64,000 nt of DNA from Bradyrhizobium sp. AZCC 2176 (GTDB taxonomy: Bacteria > Pseudomonadota > Alphaproteobacteria > Rhizobiales > Xanthobacteraceae): contig NZ_JAZHRX010000001.1 in the NCBI RefSeq assembly GCF_036924645.1, forward strand, positions 4,553,501 through 4,617,500, given 5' to 3'. The first letter of the stretch is position 1; each line of letters opens with the position of its first letter. This document shows, piece by piece, positions 43,201 through 52,499 of this stretch. The position numbers and the translations under genes are program-made. The notes beneath the pieces are model-generated. The model searched no databases. It was not told where the DNA came from and saw only the letters and a list, made by a program, of their open reading frames with translations.

Positions 43201-45552
43201 GGCATCCTCGACATGCGACTTGATGCCGGAGGACAGCATTTCGGCGCGCGACATCAGGTCTTCGCTGGCCTGGCGCCCACTGCTTTCGATCCGGCCCGCC
43301 ACGGCTTCGATGCGCGAGCCGAGCAGATCCTCGAACTGCGTAACGCGGGTGTCGATGTCGGTGGCTATGGCGCCGACCCGCGTCTCCATGCCGCTGGCGA
43401 TGCCGCCGACCCGTGTCTCGAGTCCACTGGCGATATCGCCGACCCGCGTCTCAATGCCCTGATGAATTTCCTGGAACCGCGCCTGGATGGTGTCGGTCAG
43501 ATAGGCGCTGCGGCCGTCGAGGGTCTCGGTGACGTTGGCAATACGATGGTCGACCGCCGCAATCGCCTGCGCGGTGCCCTCGGTCAGCGAGGAGGTGAGC
43601 AGGCTAAGCCGCTGGTCGATCGATTGGATCGCCTGCGCCGCGCCGTCGGTCAGCGAGCCCGTCAGGGTGCTGAGGCGGTTGTCGATGGTTTCGGTGACGG
43701 ATTTGGCGCGGGTGTCGAACGTCGTCTCCAGTGATTGCAGACGGCCGTCGACGGTCTCATCGAACCATTTGAGCTTGTTGTCGAGCGAAGTGTCGAGGTT
43801 GCTGACGCGGGTGCTGAGGGTGGTTTCGAACTGCAGCAGGCGCTGATCGAGCGAAGCGGTGATCTCGCCGCTGTTCGATACCAGGCGGGTGTCGAAAGTG
43901 TCGACGTAGTTCTTCAGGCTGTCACTGATCTCCTGGGTGCGCGCGCCCATACGCTCGACGATCTCGCCGCCGAAGGTCTTGACGGTGCGATCGAACTCCG
44001 AGATGTGGCGCGTGATCAGCGCGCCGAGCGTGCCGCTGTCGCGGGCGAACTTTTCCGCAAGCTCGCCGCCCTGGTTCTTCACCAGCTCGTCAAAGGCGCT
44101 CATCTGCAGCGCGAGGCTGTCATGCGCGTTTTCGGTCTGGCTGATCACCTTGGCGACCAGCGTGTTCACGGTTACGTCGAGTGCGTCGCTGGCCTTGTCG
44201 CCGGAAGTGAGGATGCGGCTGGCGAGGCGGTTGCCGGCATCGTCGATCTTGCTGACGAGATCGCCCGAGCGCAGCTCGAGCTCGAGCAAGAGCGAGTCGG
44301 AGGAGTTCTTCAGGGAGTCGTGGACCTGCTCGGTGCGGTCGGAGATGCCGTCGACGATGGTCGAGGAGCGCTGCTCGAATTCGCCGGTGATGCGGTCGAT
44401 GCGTTCGTTCAGCATCTCGTGGACGCGATCGGCGAGATCGACGAACTCGTCGTGGACGTGGCCGGTCTTGAAGTTGAGACTGGTGGTCAGCCGCTCGGAG
44501 GCGTCGAGCACGGCGCGCGTGGTCTCGGCGCTGGCTTCTTCCAGGCGGTCGAGCAGGTCGCCGCCGCGCTCACCGAGCGCGAGGATCATGTTGTCGCCGG
44601 CATGGCTGAGCGCGCTCGTAATGTGCTGGCCGCGCTCTTCCAGCGCGCCGGTGATGCTTTTGGCGACCTCGTCGACGCGCGAGGCGATTGCGTCCGAGAT
44701 CAGTGCGATGTCGTGGCGCAGGTCGATCTGGACGCCGGAAATGGCGCTGCGAACCTGCTCGGCCTGGCCGACCAGATTGTCGCGCTGATGGGCGATGTCC
44801 TGCAGCAGCGCGCGGATCCGCACCTCGTTGTCGGAATAGGCGCGCTCAAGGGCTGCGACTTCATTGGCGACGAGCGTTTCCAGTTCACCGGCGCGCGCGA
44901 TCGCGCGCTCGACGCCGTCGCCCATCGCGGCGACTTCGCGGCGAATCGCCTGACCGACGGTCACCATTGAATCGGCGGCGGCCCCCTCGGGCTCGGAGAA
45001 GCGGATCGCGACCTGCGCCATCGATTGCGCGATCATCCGCATTTCCTGGCCGCGCCAGGCAAGGCTGGCGAGGAAATAGAACAGCAGCACCGGCGCAAAG
45101 AACAACGCTGCGAGACCGGCGAGCACCAGGACGCCGCCGCTCTGTCCGATTGCCGCCTGCAGCGCGGGCAGGAAGCTGACCGTCAGCAGGCCGCAACCGA
45201 GCACCCAGACGGCGCCAAACACGCTGGCAAGCGTGTAGACGCTGCGGGCAGGGTGGTTCTTCTGGATCGCCTGCAGAATCTGTCCGATGGTTTCGCGATC
45301 ATCATTGGCGGCGCGACGGGGGCTGCGCGGCTCTTCGATCGAATCGAACGCCTGCCGTTCTGTGCTTCCGCGCGTGTCGAACGGCGCTTCGGAATAGGAC
45401 GGCGCGGCGGACGGCATGGTCGGCGGCGAGAGCTCGCCTCCGATCGAATTTCGGTTGGTGTCGACGCTCGTATCGCCGATGTTGAGCGCCTCCTGAATGG
45501 CGGAGAGCGCGACTTCAGTGGGATCTTTGACCTTCTTCGGATTGTTCGCCAT
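40258..45552 (-). CDS. Giant membrane-anchored coiled-coil protein, candidate Growth Pole Ring (GPR/RgsE) protein
   Basis: A protein of 1764 residues. A disordered N-terminus (1-95) is followed by two transmembrane helices (about 104-126 and 141-164), then about 1400 residues of Ala/Ser/Thr/Asp/Glu-rich amphipathic helix, and a C-terminal globular-looking domain of about 110 residues (LSLDIGRLMDRNLAAEMWDR; RKYRADRGFKQTVDRYIAEF). Within the helix, residues about 770-1125 are eight 44-residue repeats and about 700-737 are 11-residue repeats (ETRVGDIASGL type), the 11/22 spacing of apolipoprotein A/E-like sequences. Rhizobiales GPR/RgsE proteins share this architecture: very long, N-terminal membrane anchor, apolipoprotein-like helices, ring at the growing pole. 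Assignment by architecture and taxon; generic labels such as kinesin-like would also be given by search tools. Confidence 0.8.
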   Translation of the reverse strand: MANNPKKVKDPTEVALSAIQEALNIGDTSVDTNRNSIGGELSPPTMPSAAPSYSEAPFDTRGSTERQAFDSIEEPRSPRRAANDDRETIGQILQAIQKNHPARSVYTLASVFGAVWVLGCGLLTVSFLPALQAAIGQSGGVLVLAGLAALFFAPVLLFYFLASLAWRGQEMRMIAQSMAQVAIRFSEPEGAAADSMVTVGQAIRREVAAMGDGVERAIARAGELETLVANEVAALERAYSDNEVRIRALLQDIAHQRDNLVGQAEQVRSAISGVQIDLRHDIALISDAIASRVDEVAKSITGALEERGQHITSALSHAGDNMILALGERGGDLLDRLEEASAETTRAVLDASERLTTSLNFKTGHVHDEFVDLADRVHEMLNERIDRITGEFEQRSSTIVDGISDRTEQVHDSLKNSSDSLLLELELRSGDLVSKIDDAGNRLASRILTSGDKASDALDVTVNTLVAKVISQTENAHDSLALQMSAFDELVKNQGGELAEKFARDSGTLGALITRHISEFDRTVKTFGGEIVERMGARTQEISDSLKNYVDTFDTRLVSNSGEITASLDQRLLQFETTLSTRVSNLDTSLDNKLKWFDETVDGRLQSLETTFDTRAKSVTETIDNRLSTLTGSLTDGAAQAIQSIDQRLSLLTSSLTEGTAQAIAAVDHRIANVTETLDGRSAYLTDTIQARFQEIHQGIETRVGDIASGLETRVGGIASGMETRVGAIATDIDTRVTQFEDLLGSRIEAVAGRIESSGRQASEDLMSRAEMLSSGIKSHVEDAERSLTNLVVNTAETIQTGARSAQQALLTVSSDVGAQLKLTSAEVEASLTAVGTGAANSILTSAQEAQTTLVSASSDAAAQIKSLAADVERTLSAAGDATAASVLAGAREAQTTLVTASADAASQVKSLAADVERSLSIAGSATAEAVTAGAREAQSTLVAASAEAANQVKSLAADVQRSLSIAGTATAEAVTAGAREAQSTLMNASTEASSQVKSLAADVQRSLSMAGNATAESITTGAREAQNTLITASTEAANHVKSLAIDVERTLTAVGAETAASILGTAREAQSSFSATSADAANQIKAIAADMERSLGVITASTTDTIQTTAQNAQSALVAATNEVSTKVKSTSADIERSVLAASSNFGSTMTGKTDEIVTYVQQQTDRLAQIVDSRRGALVEALSSRTTQLTTDIDRVTADALKSIETRGQAFSQSMSTHGSEVARTITSAGDMATGAVAKSLKDLEQSSRSAIDQSRQVSIAAVTEMQETSKILRTDTVALFERLREGNILLQEVLTGAHDNLNSLERALVTRVADFVSAMNDVTARNGVATQTLEDQLTVFNSKTTKALEDLGALSSEFEKHGKELVEAAGVVEQANRSTSSSVADRKSQLESLVTTIDLRTTDLDQRLSRFTGLLDESLAAAEERARDIARVVAETAGAGSAAISRQFEAVRTAAENERQQTLNAMNDLYQQSTHETDAMFKESTEKFGAMVQAMKQMAAEMHNELEATRNELRRGVLEMPQEAADNTAQMRKVIVDQIEALAELNRIVAHHGRGLDVVTSARASVQRQEEPVMATAAGRNEVRMRDAGSASTLPPPDLGMPAPRRAEAPPVSPASQDAGRGDGWLSDLLHRTDAGAGQAPRGRLPQTPANPLESLSLDIGRLMDRNLAAEMWDRYQRGESKAFSKRLYTPAGQKAFDEVARKYRADRGFKQTVDRYIAEFERLLDEVAREDRGPQALRGHLTSETGLVYTLLAHAAGRLG
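42190..43240. repeat. Eight tandem 132-bp units within the coiled-coil gene
   Basis: The same landmark (CTCTGGGCTTCGCGGGCGCC and variants) recurs at 42205, 42337, 42469, 42601, 42733, 42865, 42997 and 43129, exactly 132 bases apart. Coded units read like AREAQSTLVAASAEAANQVK plus SLAADVQRSL and SIAGTATAEAVTAG, 44 residues. The middle copies (42469-42997) are the most alike; the outer ones have drifted. Confidence 0.93.
43340..43455. repeat. 33-bp direct repeats within the coiled-coil gene
   Basis: GCCGACCCG recurs at 43372, 43405 and 43438, each 33 bases apart, coding ETRVGDIASGL, ETRVGGIASGM and ETRVGAIATDI in the leftward frame. The period is one 11-residue helical repeat. Confidence 0.9.
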
Positions 45553-45942
45553 GTCAGTCCGAGCCCTCTTAAATTTTTACGCGCCCAGCCGTTCTTGCAA
45601 AAACGCCCGCAAGCTCGAAGCTGGATTCATAAACCCCCGCGGACCGCAAGCGTGCCCCGCCGGCAGCTTGTCCGCACACGTCCGCAAACATCCTATTGGT
45701 TGAGCGATACGAATGAAATGGCCGCGATTAAGACATTCTTAATCATCGTTAACAGCTTTGTTCCTTAAGGCCTTAAGGATACACAAATTTCTGGAACCGG
45801 ATTGTCGATCGAGGCGAGTTGTCGGCAAAAACAAGGCGAAGTTGGGGCAAATTCTGAGAACGTTCCGTTAACCGCAGTCGTGATTGGCTGGCCAGGATCC
45901 CCCGGGAAGAATCAGTGCAGTGGGGCGATCGGGACTTGGGCC
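45553..45942. other. Divergent promoter region between the coiled-coil gene and the Hpt gene
   Basis: No gene. The segment 45700-45800 is A/T-rich and contains five TTAA tetramers, including the CtrA-type box at 45728-45742 and a CCTTAAGGCCTTAAGG stretch. A further TTAACC lies near 45869. A frame that extends the Hpt gene upstream to 45802 has no ribosome-binding site at its start and was not used. Confidence 0.6.
45728..45742. promoter_or_regulatory. CtrA-type box TTAA-N7-TTAA
   Basis: TTAAGACATTCTTAA fits the full CtrA consensus with exact seven-base spacing. It is 176 bases from the start of the leftward coiled-coil gene and 200 bases from the start of the rightward Hpt gene. Functional assignment is inference from consensus and from the cell-cycle character of the flanking genes. 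Confidence 0.55.
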
Positions 45943-46320
45943 ATGCCGCTTCATCTCGAACGGATAGAATGGATGCCATCGCCACCGCTGGCTCCCGGCG
46001 ACGGGCCGATCGATTTCGACCATCTGCAACGCATGACGCTCGGCGATGCCGCCATCGAGCAGGAGGTGTTGACGATGTTCTTGGCCCAATCGACAACGCT
46101 CATGCACACGCTCGCCGCCATACCTGCGGATGCCAGCGCGCTGGCGCACACGCTTAAGGGCTCGGCCCGCGCGATCGGCGCGTTTGCCGTCGCCGATGCC
46201 GCATCCCGGCTGGAGGCGGTCATCGCCAGAGGCCTCGATGCGTCCGCTGCGCTCGCCGAGCTTGGCGAGGCGGTTGAAGAGGCGCGGGCAGCGATCGAGG
46301 CGGTTCTGCACCGTTCCTGA
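45943..46320 (+). CDS. Hpt (histidine phosphotransfer) domain protein
   Basis: A protein of 125 residues. After a short leader, residues about 25-125 are an Hpt four-helix bundle: VLTMFLAQSTTLMHTLAAIP, the phosphorylatable histidine in LAHTLKGSARAIGAF, then AASRLEAVIARG. HxxKGSAxxIGA is the standard Hpt active site. No histidine kinase or receiver gene is adjacent. ATG at 45943 is preferred for its GGGACTTGGG upstream; ATG 45973 is possible. It shares a promoter region with the giant coiled-coil gene. Confidence 0.85.
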   Translation: MPLHLERIEWMPSPPLAPGDGPIDFDHLQRMTLGDAAIEQEVLTMFLAQSTTLMHTLAAIPADASALAHTLKGSARAIGAFAVADAASRLEAVIARGLDASAALAELGEAVEEARAAIEAVLHRS

Positions 46321-46459
46321 GCGGAACAGCGGTCCGTATCGGCCAAATGGCGGTAAAGTGCTGCGTTAAGGTTTTCGTCCCGACCGCTGGCGCTGTGCGG
46401 ATCGACCCGTTATACGACTGCCGGGACCTTCCTTACATATTCCGGCAGTACGAGCGATC

Positions 46460-46780
46460 ATGGCCAAAATCCACTTTGTCGACCATACCGGCGAAAAACG
46501 AACCATTGAAGTCGAGAACGGCGCGACCGTGATGGAAGCCGCGATTCGCAACGCCATTCCAGGCATCGAAGCCGAGTGCGGCGGCGCCTGCGCCTGCGCG
46601 ACCTGCCATGTCTATGTCGAGGAGCCGTGGCGCGAGAAGGTCGGCGCGCCGACGCCGATGGAAGAGGACATGCTGGATTTCGGTTTCGACGTGCGGCCGA
46701 ACTCGCGCCTGTCGTGCCAGATCAAGGTGAGCGACGACCTCGACGGCCTCGTGGTGTCGACGCCGGAGCGGCAGGCCTGA
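46460..46780 (+). CDS. [2Fe-2S] ferredoxin, adrenodoxin type
   Basis: A ferredoxin of 106 residues. Cluster cysteines: CGGACACATC (Cys-x5-Cys-x2-Cys) near residue 39-48 and a fourth in [10 protein letters not shown] near 86. The C-terminal [12 protein letters not shown] is typical of ISC-linked and P450-partner ferredoxins (FdxB / FdVI type). No isc genes are near; a ferredoxin reductase of TrxR type lies 712 bases downstream at 47493 on the same strand, with the oppositely oriented thioesterase between. Confidence 0.94.
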   Translation: MAKIHFVDHTGEKRTIEVENGATVMEAAIRNAIPGIEAECGGACACATCHVYVEEPWREKVGAPTPMEEDMLDFGFDVRPNSRLSCQIKVSDDLDGLVVSTPERQA

Positions 46781-46875
46781 AGTCCGGAAAACATTCAGCG
46801 CGATCGGGCGTTGGCGGTCTCCGCGAGATAATCATCGACCGGATATTCTGCATGCCGCCAACATCGCCGCGCGCG

Positions 46876-48521
<1,646 letters not shown>

Positions 48522-48638
48522 TTCCCAAAACATGCCAGTTGGGCTCGCCGAGCCTTGTCGGGGCGCGACGATCGTTACTGGAACCGTCCGCGAAATGGCC
48601 TTAGTCTGCGGCCATTCATTTAGCGAATTGATCAGGTG

Positions 48639-49253
48639 ATGGCGATGCGCAAGCTGGGCGGATTTCAACTGATACTTCCGATCGTGATCGGGCTCGTATT
48701 TGCCGGTGAACTCGCTGCGCAGCCGGCGGAACTTTCCGCGGCCGGGCTGTGGGAGAAGGTCGAGAAGGGCAAGACGGTCGGATGGTTTCTGGTGGTCGAT
48801 CGCAACGGCAGCTTCGAAGGCGTGTTCGCCAAATTCTTTCCTGAGCCCGGCGATGCTCCCAACCCGATCTGCTCGAAATGTACCGACGATCGAAAGGATG
48901 CGCCGTGGCTCGGGCTTTCCTTCATCCGCGACATGAAGCGCGAGGGATTGAAGTACGAGAATGGCAACGTGCTCGATCCACGCGATGGCAAGATCTACAA
49001 GGCCAAGATGACGCTGAGCCCCGACGGGCAGACGTTGACGATGCGTGGCTATCTCGGCATCTCGCTGCTGGGCAGGGATGAGGTCTGGACTCGCCTGCCT
49101 GATACGGCGTTGGCGCAGGTCGATCCCGCGATCATCGCAAAATATCTGCCGGCGCAGGCTGCGGCGATGAAGCCGCCTGCCGGTCCGGCAAAGGCCCCGG
49201 CGGCGCCCAAGAAGACCACTGCGCCAGCACCGGTTCCTGCACCTGCGCGCTAG
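48639..49253 (+). CDS. DUF2147 exported protein
   Basis: A protein of 204 residues with a signal peptide ([19 protein letters not shown]). The mature domain carries the DUF2147 marks: [30 protein letters not shown] and [18 protein letters not shown] with [20 protein letters not shown]. The C-terminal 45 residues are Ala/Pro/Lys-rich. Function unknown; periplasmic. Starts at ATG 48639; GTG directly upstream and ATG 48645 are alternatives. Confidence 0.88.
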   Translation: MAMRKLGGFQLILPIVIGLVFAGELAAQPAELSAAGLWEKVEKGKTVGWFLVVDRNGSFEGVFAKFFPEPGDAPNPICSKCTDDRKDAPWLGLSFIRDMKREGLKYENGNVLDPRDGKIYKAKMTLSPDGQTLTMRGYLGISLLGRDEVWTRLPDTALAQVDPAIIAKYLPAQAAAMKPPAGPAKAPAAPKKTTAPAPVPAPAR

Positions 49254-49296
49254 AGCCTTTTCCGTTCCGATGGAATCGGAACGGGGCTCTAGGTTT
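49252..49296 (+). terminator. Terminator after the DUF2147 gene
   Basis: A two-part stem: AGAGCC...GGCTCT outer arms (49252-49257, 49285-49290) and CCGTTCCGAT/ATCGGAACGG inner arms (49262-49271, 49275-49284), then AGGTTTTTG. It overlaps the stop codon TAG. Confidence 0.8.
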
Positions 49297-49352
49297 TTGT
49301 TTGACGCGTTTTCTTGACGCGAACCGGTCCCCACTTCGCTAGAAAACGCTCT
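49291..49352. repeat. Dispersed repeat, GACGCGTTTTC...ACGCTCT family, copy 2
   Basis: TTTGACGCGTTTTCTTGACG, then CGAACCGGTCCCCACTTCGC and TAGAAAACGCTCTGG. AGCGTTTTC and GAAAACGCT are inverted ends. It is next to the terminator and ends two bases before the SGNH gene stop codon. Confidence 0.75.
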
Positions 49353-49354
49353 GG

Positions 49355-51346
49355 CTAATAAAGTCCGCCGGCTTTGCGTGGTGGACGCGGCGCGTCCGGC
49401 GCAAGCGGTATCGGCGGCACCGGCTGCGACGTGACTTCAGGCACCGTCGCATCGAGCTGCAGCACGGCGGCGGCGGCCGGCACGGCGGCATCCGCCATCG
49501 CGGCGTGGCCCTCGGCGCTCGGATGCACCGCGCCGCCATAGACCGCCGACAGCACACCCCAGGTCGCGTCATGAATATCGGAGGGCTGTTGCGACGTCGG
49601 CAGGCCTTGCGGGTAGGTCATCGCCGCGAAGTAGCTGTCATTGGCATCGCGGATCCAGCGCGCGCGGGGCAGATAGGCGCGGTACTCGCCGGCGCTGCGG
49701 CCGCACAGCATCGGCTGGTTGGCAGCCGAGACGATATCGGGATCGAAGCTGTCACCGGTCGCCGAGAAGCACTGCCGATCGAATTCGGGATCGCTTTCGG
49801 CGCGTGCGCAGAAGCCGTGGCTGGCAAAACTGGCCTGATGGCCATCGACGAAGGTCATGCGGTCGGCGCTCGGATTGCGGCACAGGATGCCGCCCTCGCA
49901 CCGCGCCAACCCTCTCAACTGCGGCAGGAATTCGCCTTCGACGAAGTTCGACACGGCGGCCAGCCGCTGCGGCTGGGCGTTGAAGGAGGGATGAATGTCG
50001 AAGCCGGCGCGTCCGCCGGGGCAGGGTGCGCCGCCATTCGACAGCGTCGGATTGGCGTAGGAGGTGTAGACCACCCGCGACAGGTCGCCGCCGACCAGCG
50101 GCTTCAGCGCCTCGCGCAGTTTTGCAAAGCCCTGCGGCAGGTCGCGCGTCATCGCCGATCGTGCATCGTCCACCGACGCCATCACGCCGCTGCGCCGAAA
50201 CAGCGTACGTTCAGTCGCCGTGTCCACGATCACGTCGGCGACGAGGCCGGAGAAATAGATGTCGTTGGCGCCGACCGACAGCAGCACCAGGTCGAGGTTG
50301 CGATCCGGCTGGCGGCGTTTCGCCGCGGTGACCGCTTCGCGCAGTTCGGCCAGTTGACCGTTGACGGTGCCCTGGCACGCACCGCCCGATTTCGACGGCA
50401 GGCAGTCGCGGGCGCGCTGCGAGCCGAACAGCCCGTCGGAAATGGTGGCGCCAGTGCAGGCCAGCGGCAGATAGGTCACCGCGATATGCGGGTATCGCAC
50501 GGCGAGCGCCAGTGCGGTCCGGGTCTGATAGCTGTAGAGCGAGCGGTGGCAGGCAGGATTGAACCAGAGCGCGCTCTGCCGCTGCCAGACCGGCAGCGTG
50601 TCGGGTGCCTCGCATGCGCGCCCGCCTTTATAACCGGCGCGGCTCGGCCGGTAGTATTGCGCGGCGGCCGTTCCGAGGTAGGAGCGGAAGCAAAAACCTT
50701 CATCGGCCAGCGCAATCGGCCGGTCCGGATTTCCCTCGCCGGACGCGACGCTGTCGCCGAGGCCGGCGATGAAGATGTCGCGCACCGCGATCTCGGTGAA
50801 CACGCGCTGACTGCCCTCCGAACTGGACACATCGACGGTGGCCACCGTAGTGCGGCCATAGCGGACCCGGACATTGACAGGTTCGGCACAGTCGAACGTG
50901 GAGGTTTGCGGGCCGTCGCCGTCGTCGAGCGTCCAGGCGCAGGTGGCGCCGACCGGAACCGGGCCGGTCAGCCGGGCCACGATCGGATGATCGATCGGCG
51001 TCAGGTAGCTTTCCTTGACGTTGTCGCGCGTGCAGGGCTCGTTGACGCGGCCGGCCAGATCGATACAGAGCCGGTTCACGGTGTTGCGCGCCCAACCGCG
51101 GCCGTCGCTCTGGATTGCCAGCACCTGCTCCGTGGCCAGCACGCTGCGGCCGCGCGCGGTTTCGGCGTGCAGCAGGAAATCCCGCTCCTCGCGGAACAGG
51201 CGGAAACGGTTGCGGACCTCCCAGGAAATCTGCAGCGGGCCGTAGCCGCCGGCGGTCTGGGCTTGCGCGGCCGGCGTGAATACGCCGACCAGCGCGCCGG
51301 CAACCAGCGCGACCGACATCACCGAACGTAAGAGAATTCCAGCCAT
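49355..51346 (-). CDS. Large exported SGNH/GDSL-type hydrolase
   Basis: A protein of 663 residues. Signal peptide (SVALVAGALVGVFTPAAQAQ). A beta-rich N-terminal region (about 30-200) precedes the hydrolase: block I FIAGLGDSVASGEGNP (nucleophile serine), a glycine region YLPLACTGATISDGLFG, block III SVGANDIYFSG and block V VHPSAEGHAAM (catalytic Asp/His region, here HPS-GH). Twelve or so cysteines suggest disulfide bonds. Length is about twice a simple GDSL esterase. Likely an extracytoplasmic lipase/esterase or polysaccharide deacetylase; substrate unknown. ATG at 51346 is used; the open frame continues 64 codons upstream into the neighbour. Confidence 0.82.
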   Translation of the reverse strand: MAGILLRSVMSVALVAGALVGVFTPAAQAQTAGGYGPLQISWEVRNRFRLFREERDFLLHAETARGRSVLATEQVLAIQSDGRGWARNTVNRLCIDLAGRVNEPCTRDNVKESYLTPIDHPIVARLTGPVPVGATCAWTLDDGDGPQTSTFDCAEPVNVRVRYGRTTVATVDVSSSEGSQRVFTEIAVRDIFIAGLGDSVASGEGNPDRPIALADEGFCFRSYLGTAAAQYYRPSRAGYKGGRACEAPDTLPVWQRQSALWFNPACHRSLYSYQTRTALALAVRYPHIAVTYLPLACTGATISDGLFGSQRARDCLPSKSGGACQGTVNGQLAELREAVTAAKRRQPDRNLDLVLLSVGANDIYFSGLVADVIVDTATERTLFRRSGVMASVDDARSAMTRDLPQGFAKLREALKPLVGGDLSRVVYTSYANPTLSNGGAPCPGGRAGFDIHPSFNAQPQRLAAVSNFVEGEFLPQLRGLARCEGGILCRNPSADRMTFVDGHQASFASHGFCARAESDPEFDRQCFSATGDSFDPDIVSAANQPMLCGRSAGEYRAYLPRARWIRDANDSYFAAMTYPQGLPTSQQPSDIHDATWGVLSAVYGGAVHPSAEGHAAMADAAVPAAAAVLQLDATVPEVTSQPVPPIPLAPDAPRPPRKAGGLY

Positions 51347-51443
51347 GGCGTCGTTTGACGTTAGCGGTAAGGCAGAAATAAGAGAATGAGGCAGCTCTGC
51401 CTCAAAAGACCAGACGGCGCAGATAACGACGCCGTTACCAGCC

Positions 51444-52499
51444 TCAGGATTGCCGGCCGTTGATCGGGGGGCGCACCCGGGCCTTGGCGGTGCAGGCTTC
51501 GCCAAGCCGGCGCCGATCCAGCCATGGTTGCAGCACACTGAGCCAGAGTTCGCGTGTCCCCATGATCCAGATCGAGATGCCGAACGGGATCAGGAAGTAC
51601 AGGATCCGGAACACCACCAGCGTCGCCAGCAACTGCTCCTTGCTGAACTGCGGCAGCGCCACCAGCATCGCGGCGTCGAACACGCCGATGCTGCCGGGGG
51701 CATGACTGGCAAAGCCGAGCAGCGTCGCCAGGATGAACACCACCGCCAGCGAAACGAAGTCGATATGCGGCTCGGTCGGCATCAACAGATACATTGCCAG
51801 CGCGCAGAAGCCGAGATCGACCACGCCGATGAAGACTTGCAGCAGCGTCAGCCGGGCGGACGGCAGCACCACCTTCCAGCCGTTCTGCCCGAGTTCGCGG
51901 CGACCCTCGCCCATCAGCAGCCAGACGAAATAGGCGGCAATGCCGGCAAGGCAGCCGATCGCGATCAGCCGGTTCATCGCCGGGGGCAGCAGGTCCATCG
52001 AGGACGCCGCCTCGGGATGCCAGGACATACCGCAGCCGAGCACGAACAGATTGCCAAGCCAGAAAGTGAGGCCGGAGAGAAAGCAGATTTTTGCGACATC
52101 GATCGCGGTCAGGCCATAGTCGGAATAGATCCGGAATCGGATCGCGCCGCCGGTAAAGACGGTGGCGCCGATGTTGTGGCCGATGGTGTAGCTGGTGAAG
52201 CTCGACATCGCAGCGATGCGATAGGGGACGTGCGTCTTGCCAATGGTTCGCAACGCGAAGAAATCATAGAAGGTCAGCGTGCAAAACGCGCCCACCACGC
52301 ACAGCGCGGCCAGCGCGATCCGATGCGGGGCGATGTCGGTGAGCGCAGTCAGGATAACCCCGGTGTCGACCCCCTTGAGGGTCTGAACCAGGTGGGTGAT
52401 CGCAAGACCGATGATGAGGAGACTCGCAGCGATTCCCAGCCGTTTCCAGCCGATCTTCTTCTTGAAGCCACGCCCGAGCGCGGTCAGCAGCCGATGCAT
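51444..52499 (-). CDS. UPF0104 / MprF-type flippase-domain membrane protein
   Basis: A membrane protein of 351 residues with about eight hydrophobic helices. Family marks: SSFTSYTIGHNIGATVFTGG with AIRFRIY, and LGFASHAPGSIGVFDAAMLV (the GFxSHxPGSIGVFE-type motif). This is the membrane (flippase) half of MprF without the aminoacyl-transferase domain. It probably moves a lipid or modified phospholipid. It lies upstream of the SGNH hydrolase on the same strand with a 97-base gap. Confidence 0.9.
   Translation of the reverse strand: MHRLLTALGRGFKKKIGWKRLGIAASLLIIGLAITHLVQTLKGVDTGVILTALTDIAPHRIALAALCVVGAFCTLTFYDFFALRTIGKTHVPYRIAAMSSFTSYTIGHNIGATVFTGGAIRFRIYSDYGLTAIDVAKICFLSGLTFWLGNLFVLGCGMSWHPEAASSMDLLPPAMNRLIAIGCLAGIAAYFVWLLMGEGRRELGQNGWKVVLPSARLTLLQVFIGVVDLGFCALAMYLLMPTEPHIDFVSLAVVFILATLLGFASHAPGSIGVFDAAMLVALPQFSKEQLLATLVVFRILYFLIPFGISIWIMGTRELWLSVLQPWLDRRRLGEACTAKARVRPPINGRQS

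Noticed and set aside
42190..43240. CRISPR array
   Set aside because: The repeats are 132 bp long, contiguous without spacers and in frame in a coding gene.
42433..43734. Long plus-strand frame of 433 codons opposite the coiled-coil gene
   Set aside because: It is the antisense shadow of the 132-bp repeats and has no start signal; the minus-strand gene has clear helix and membrane structure.
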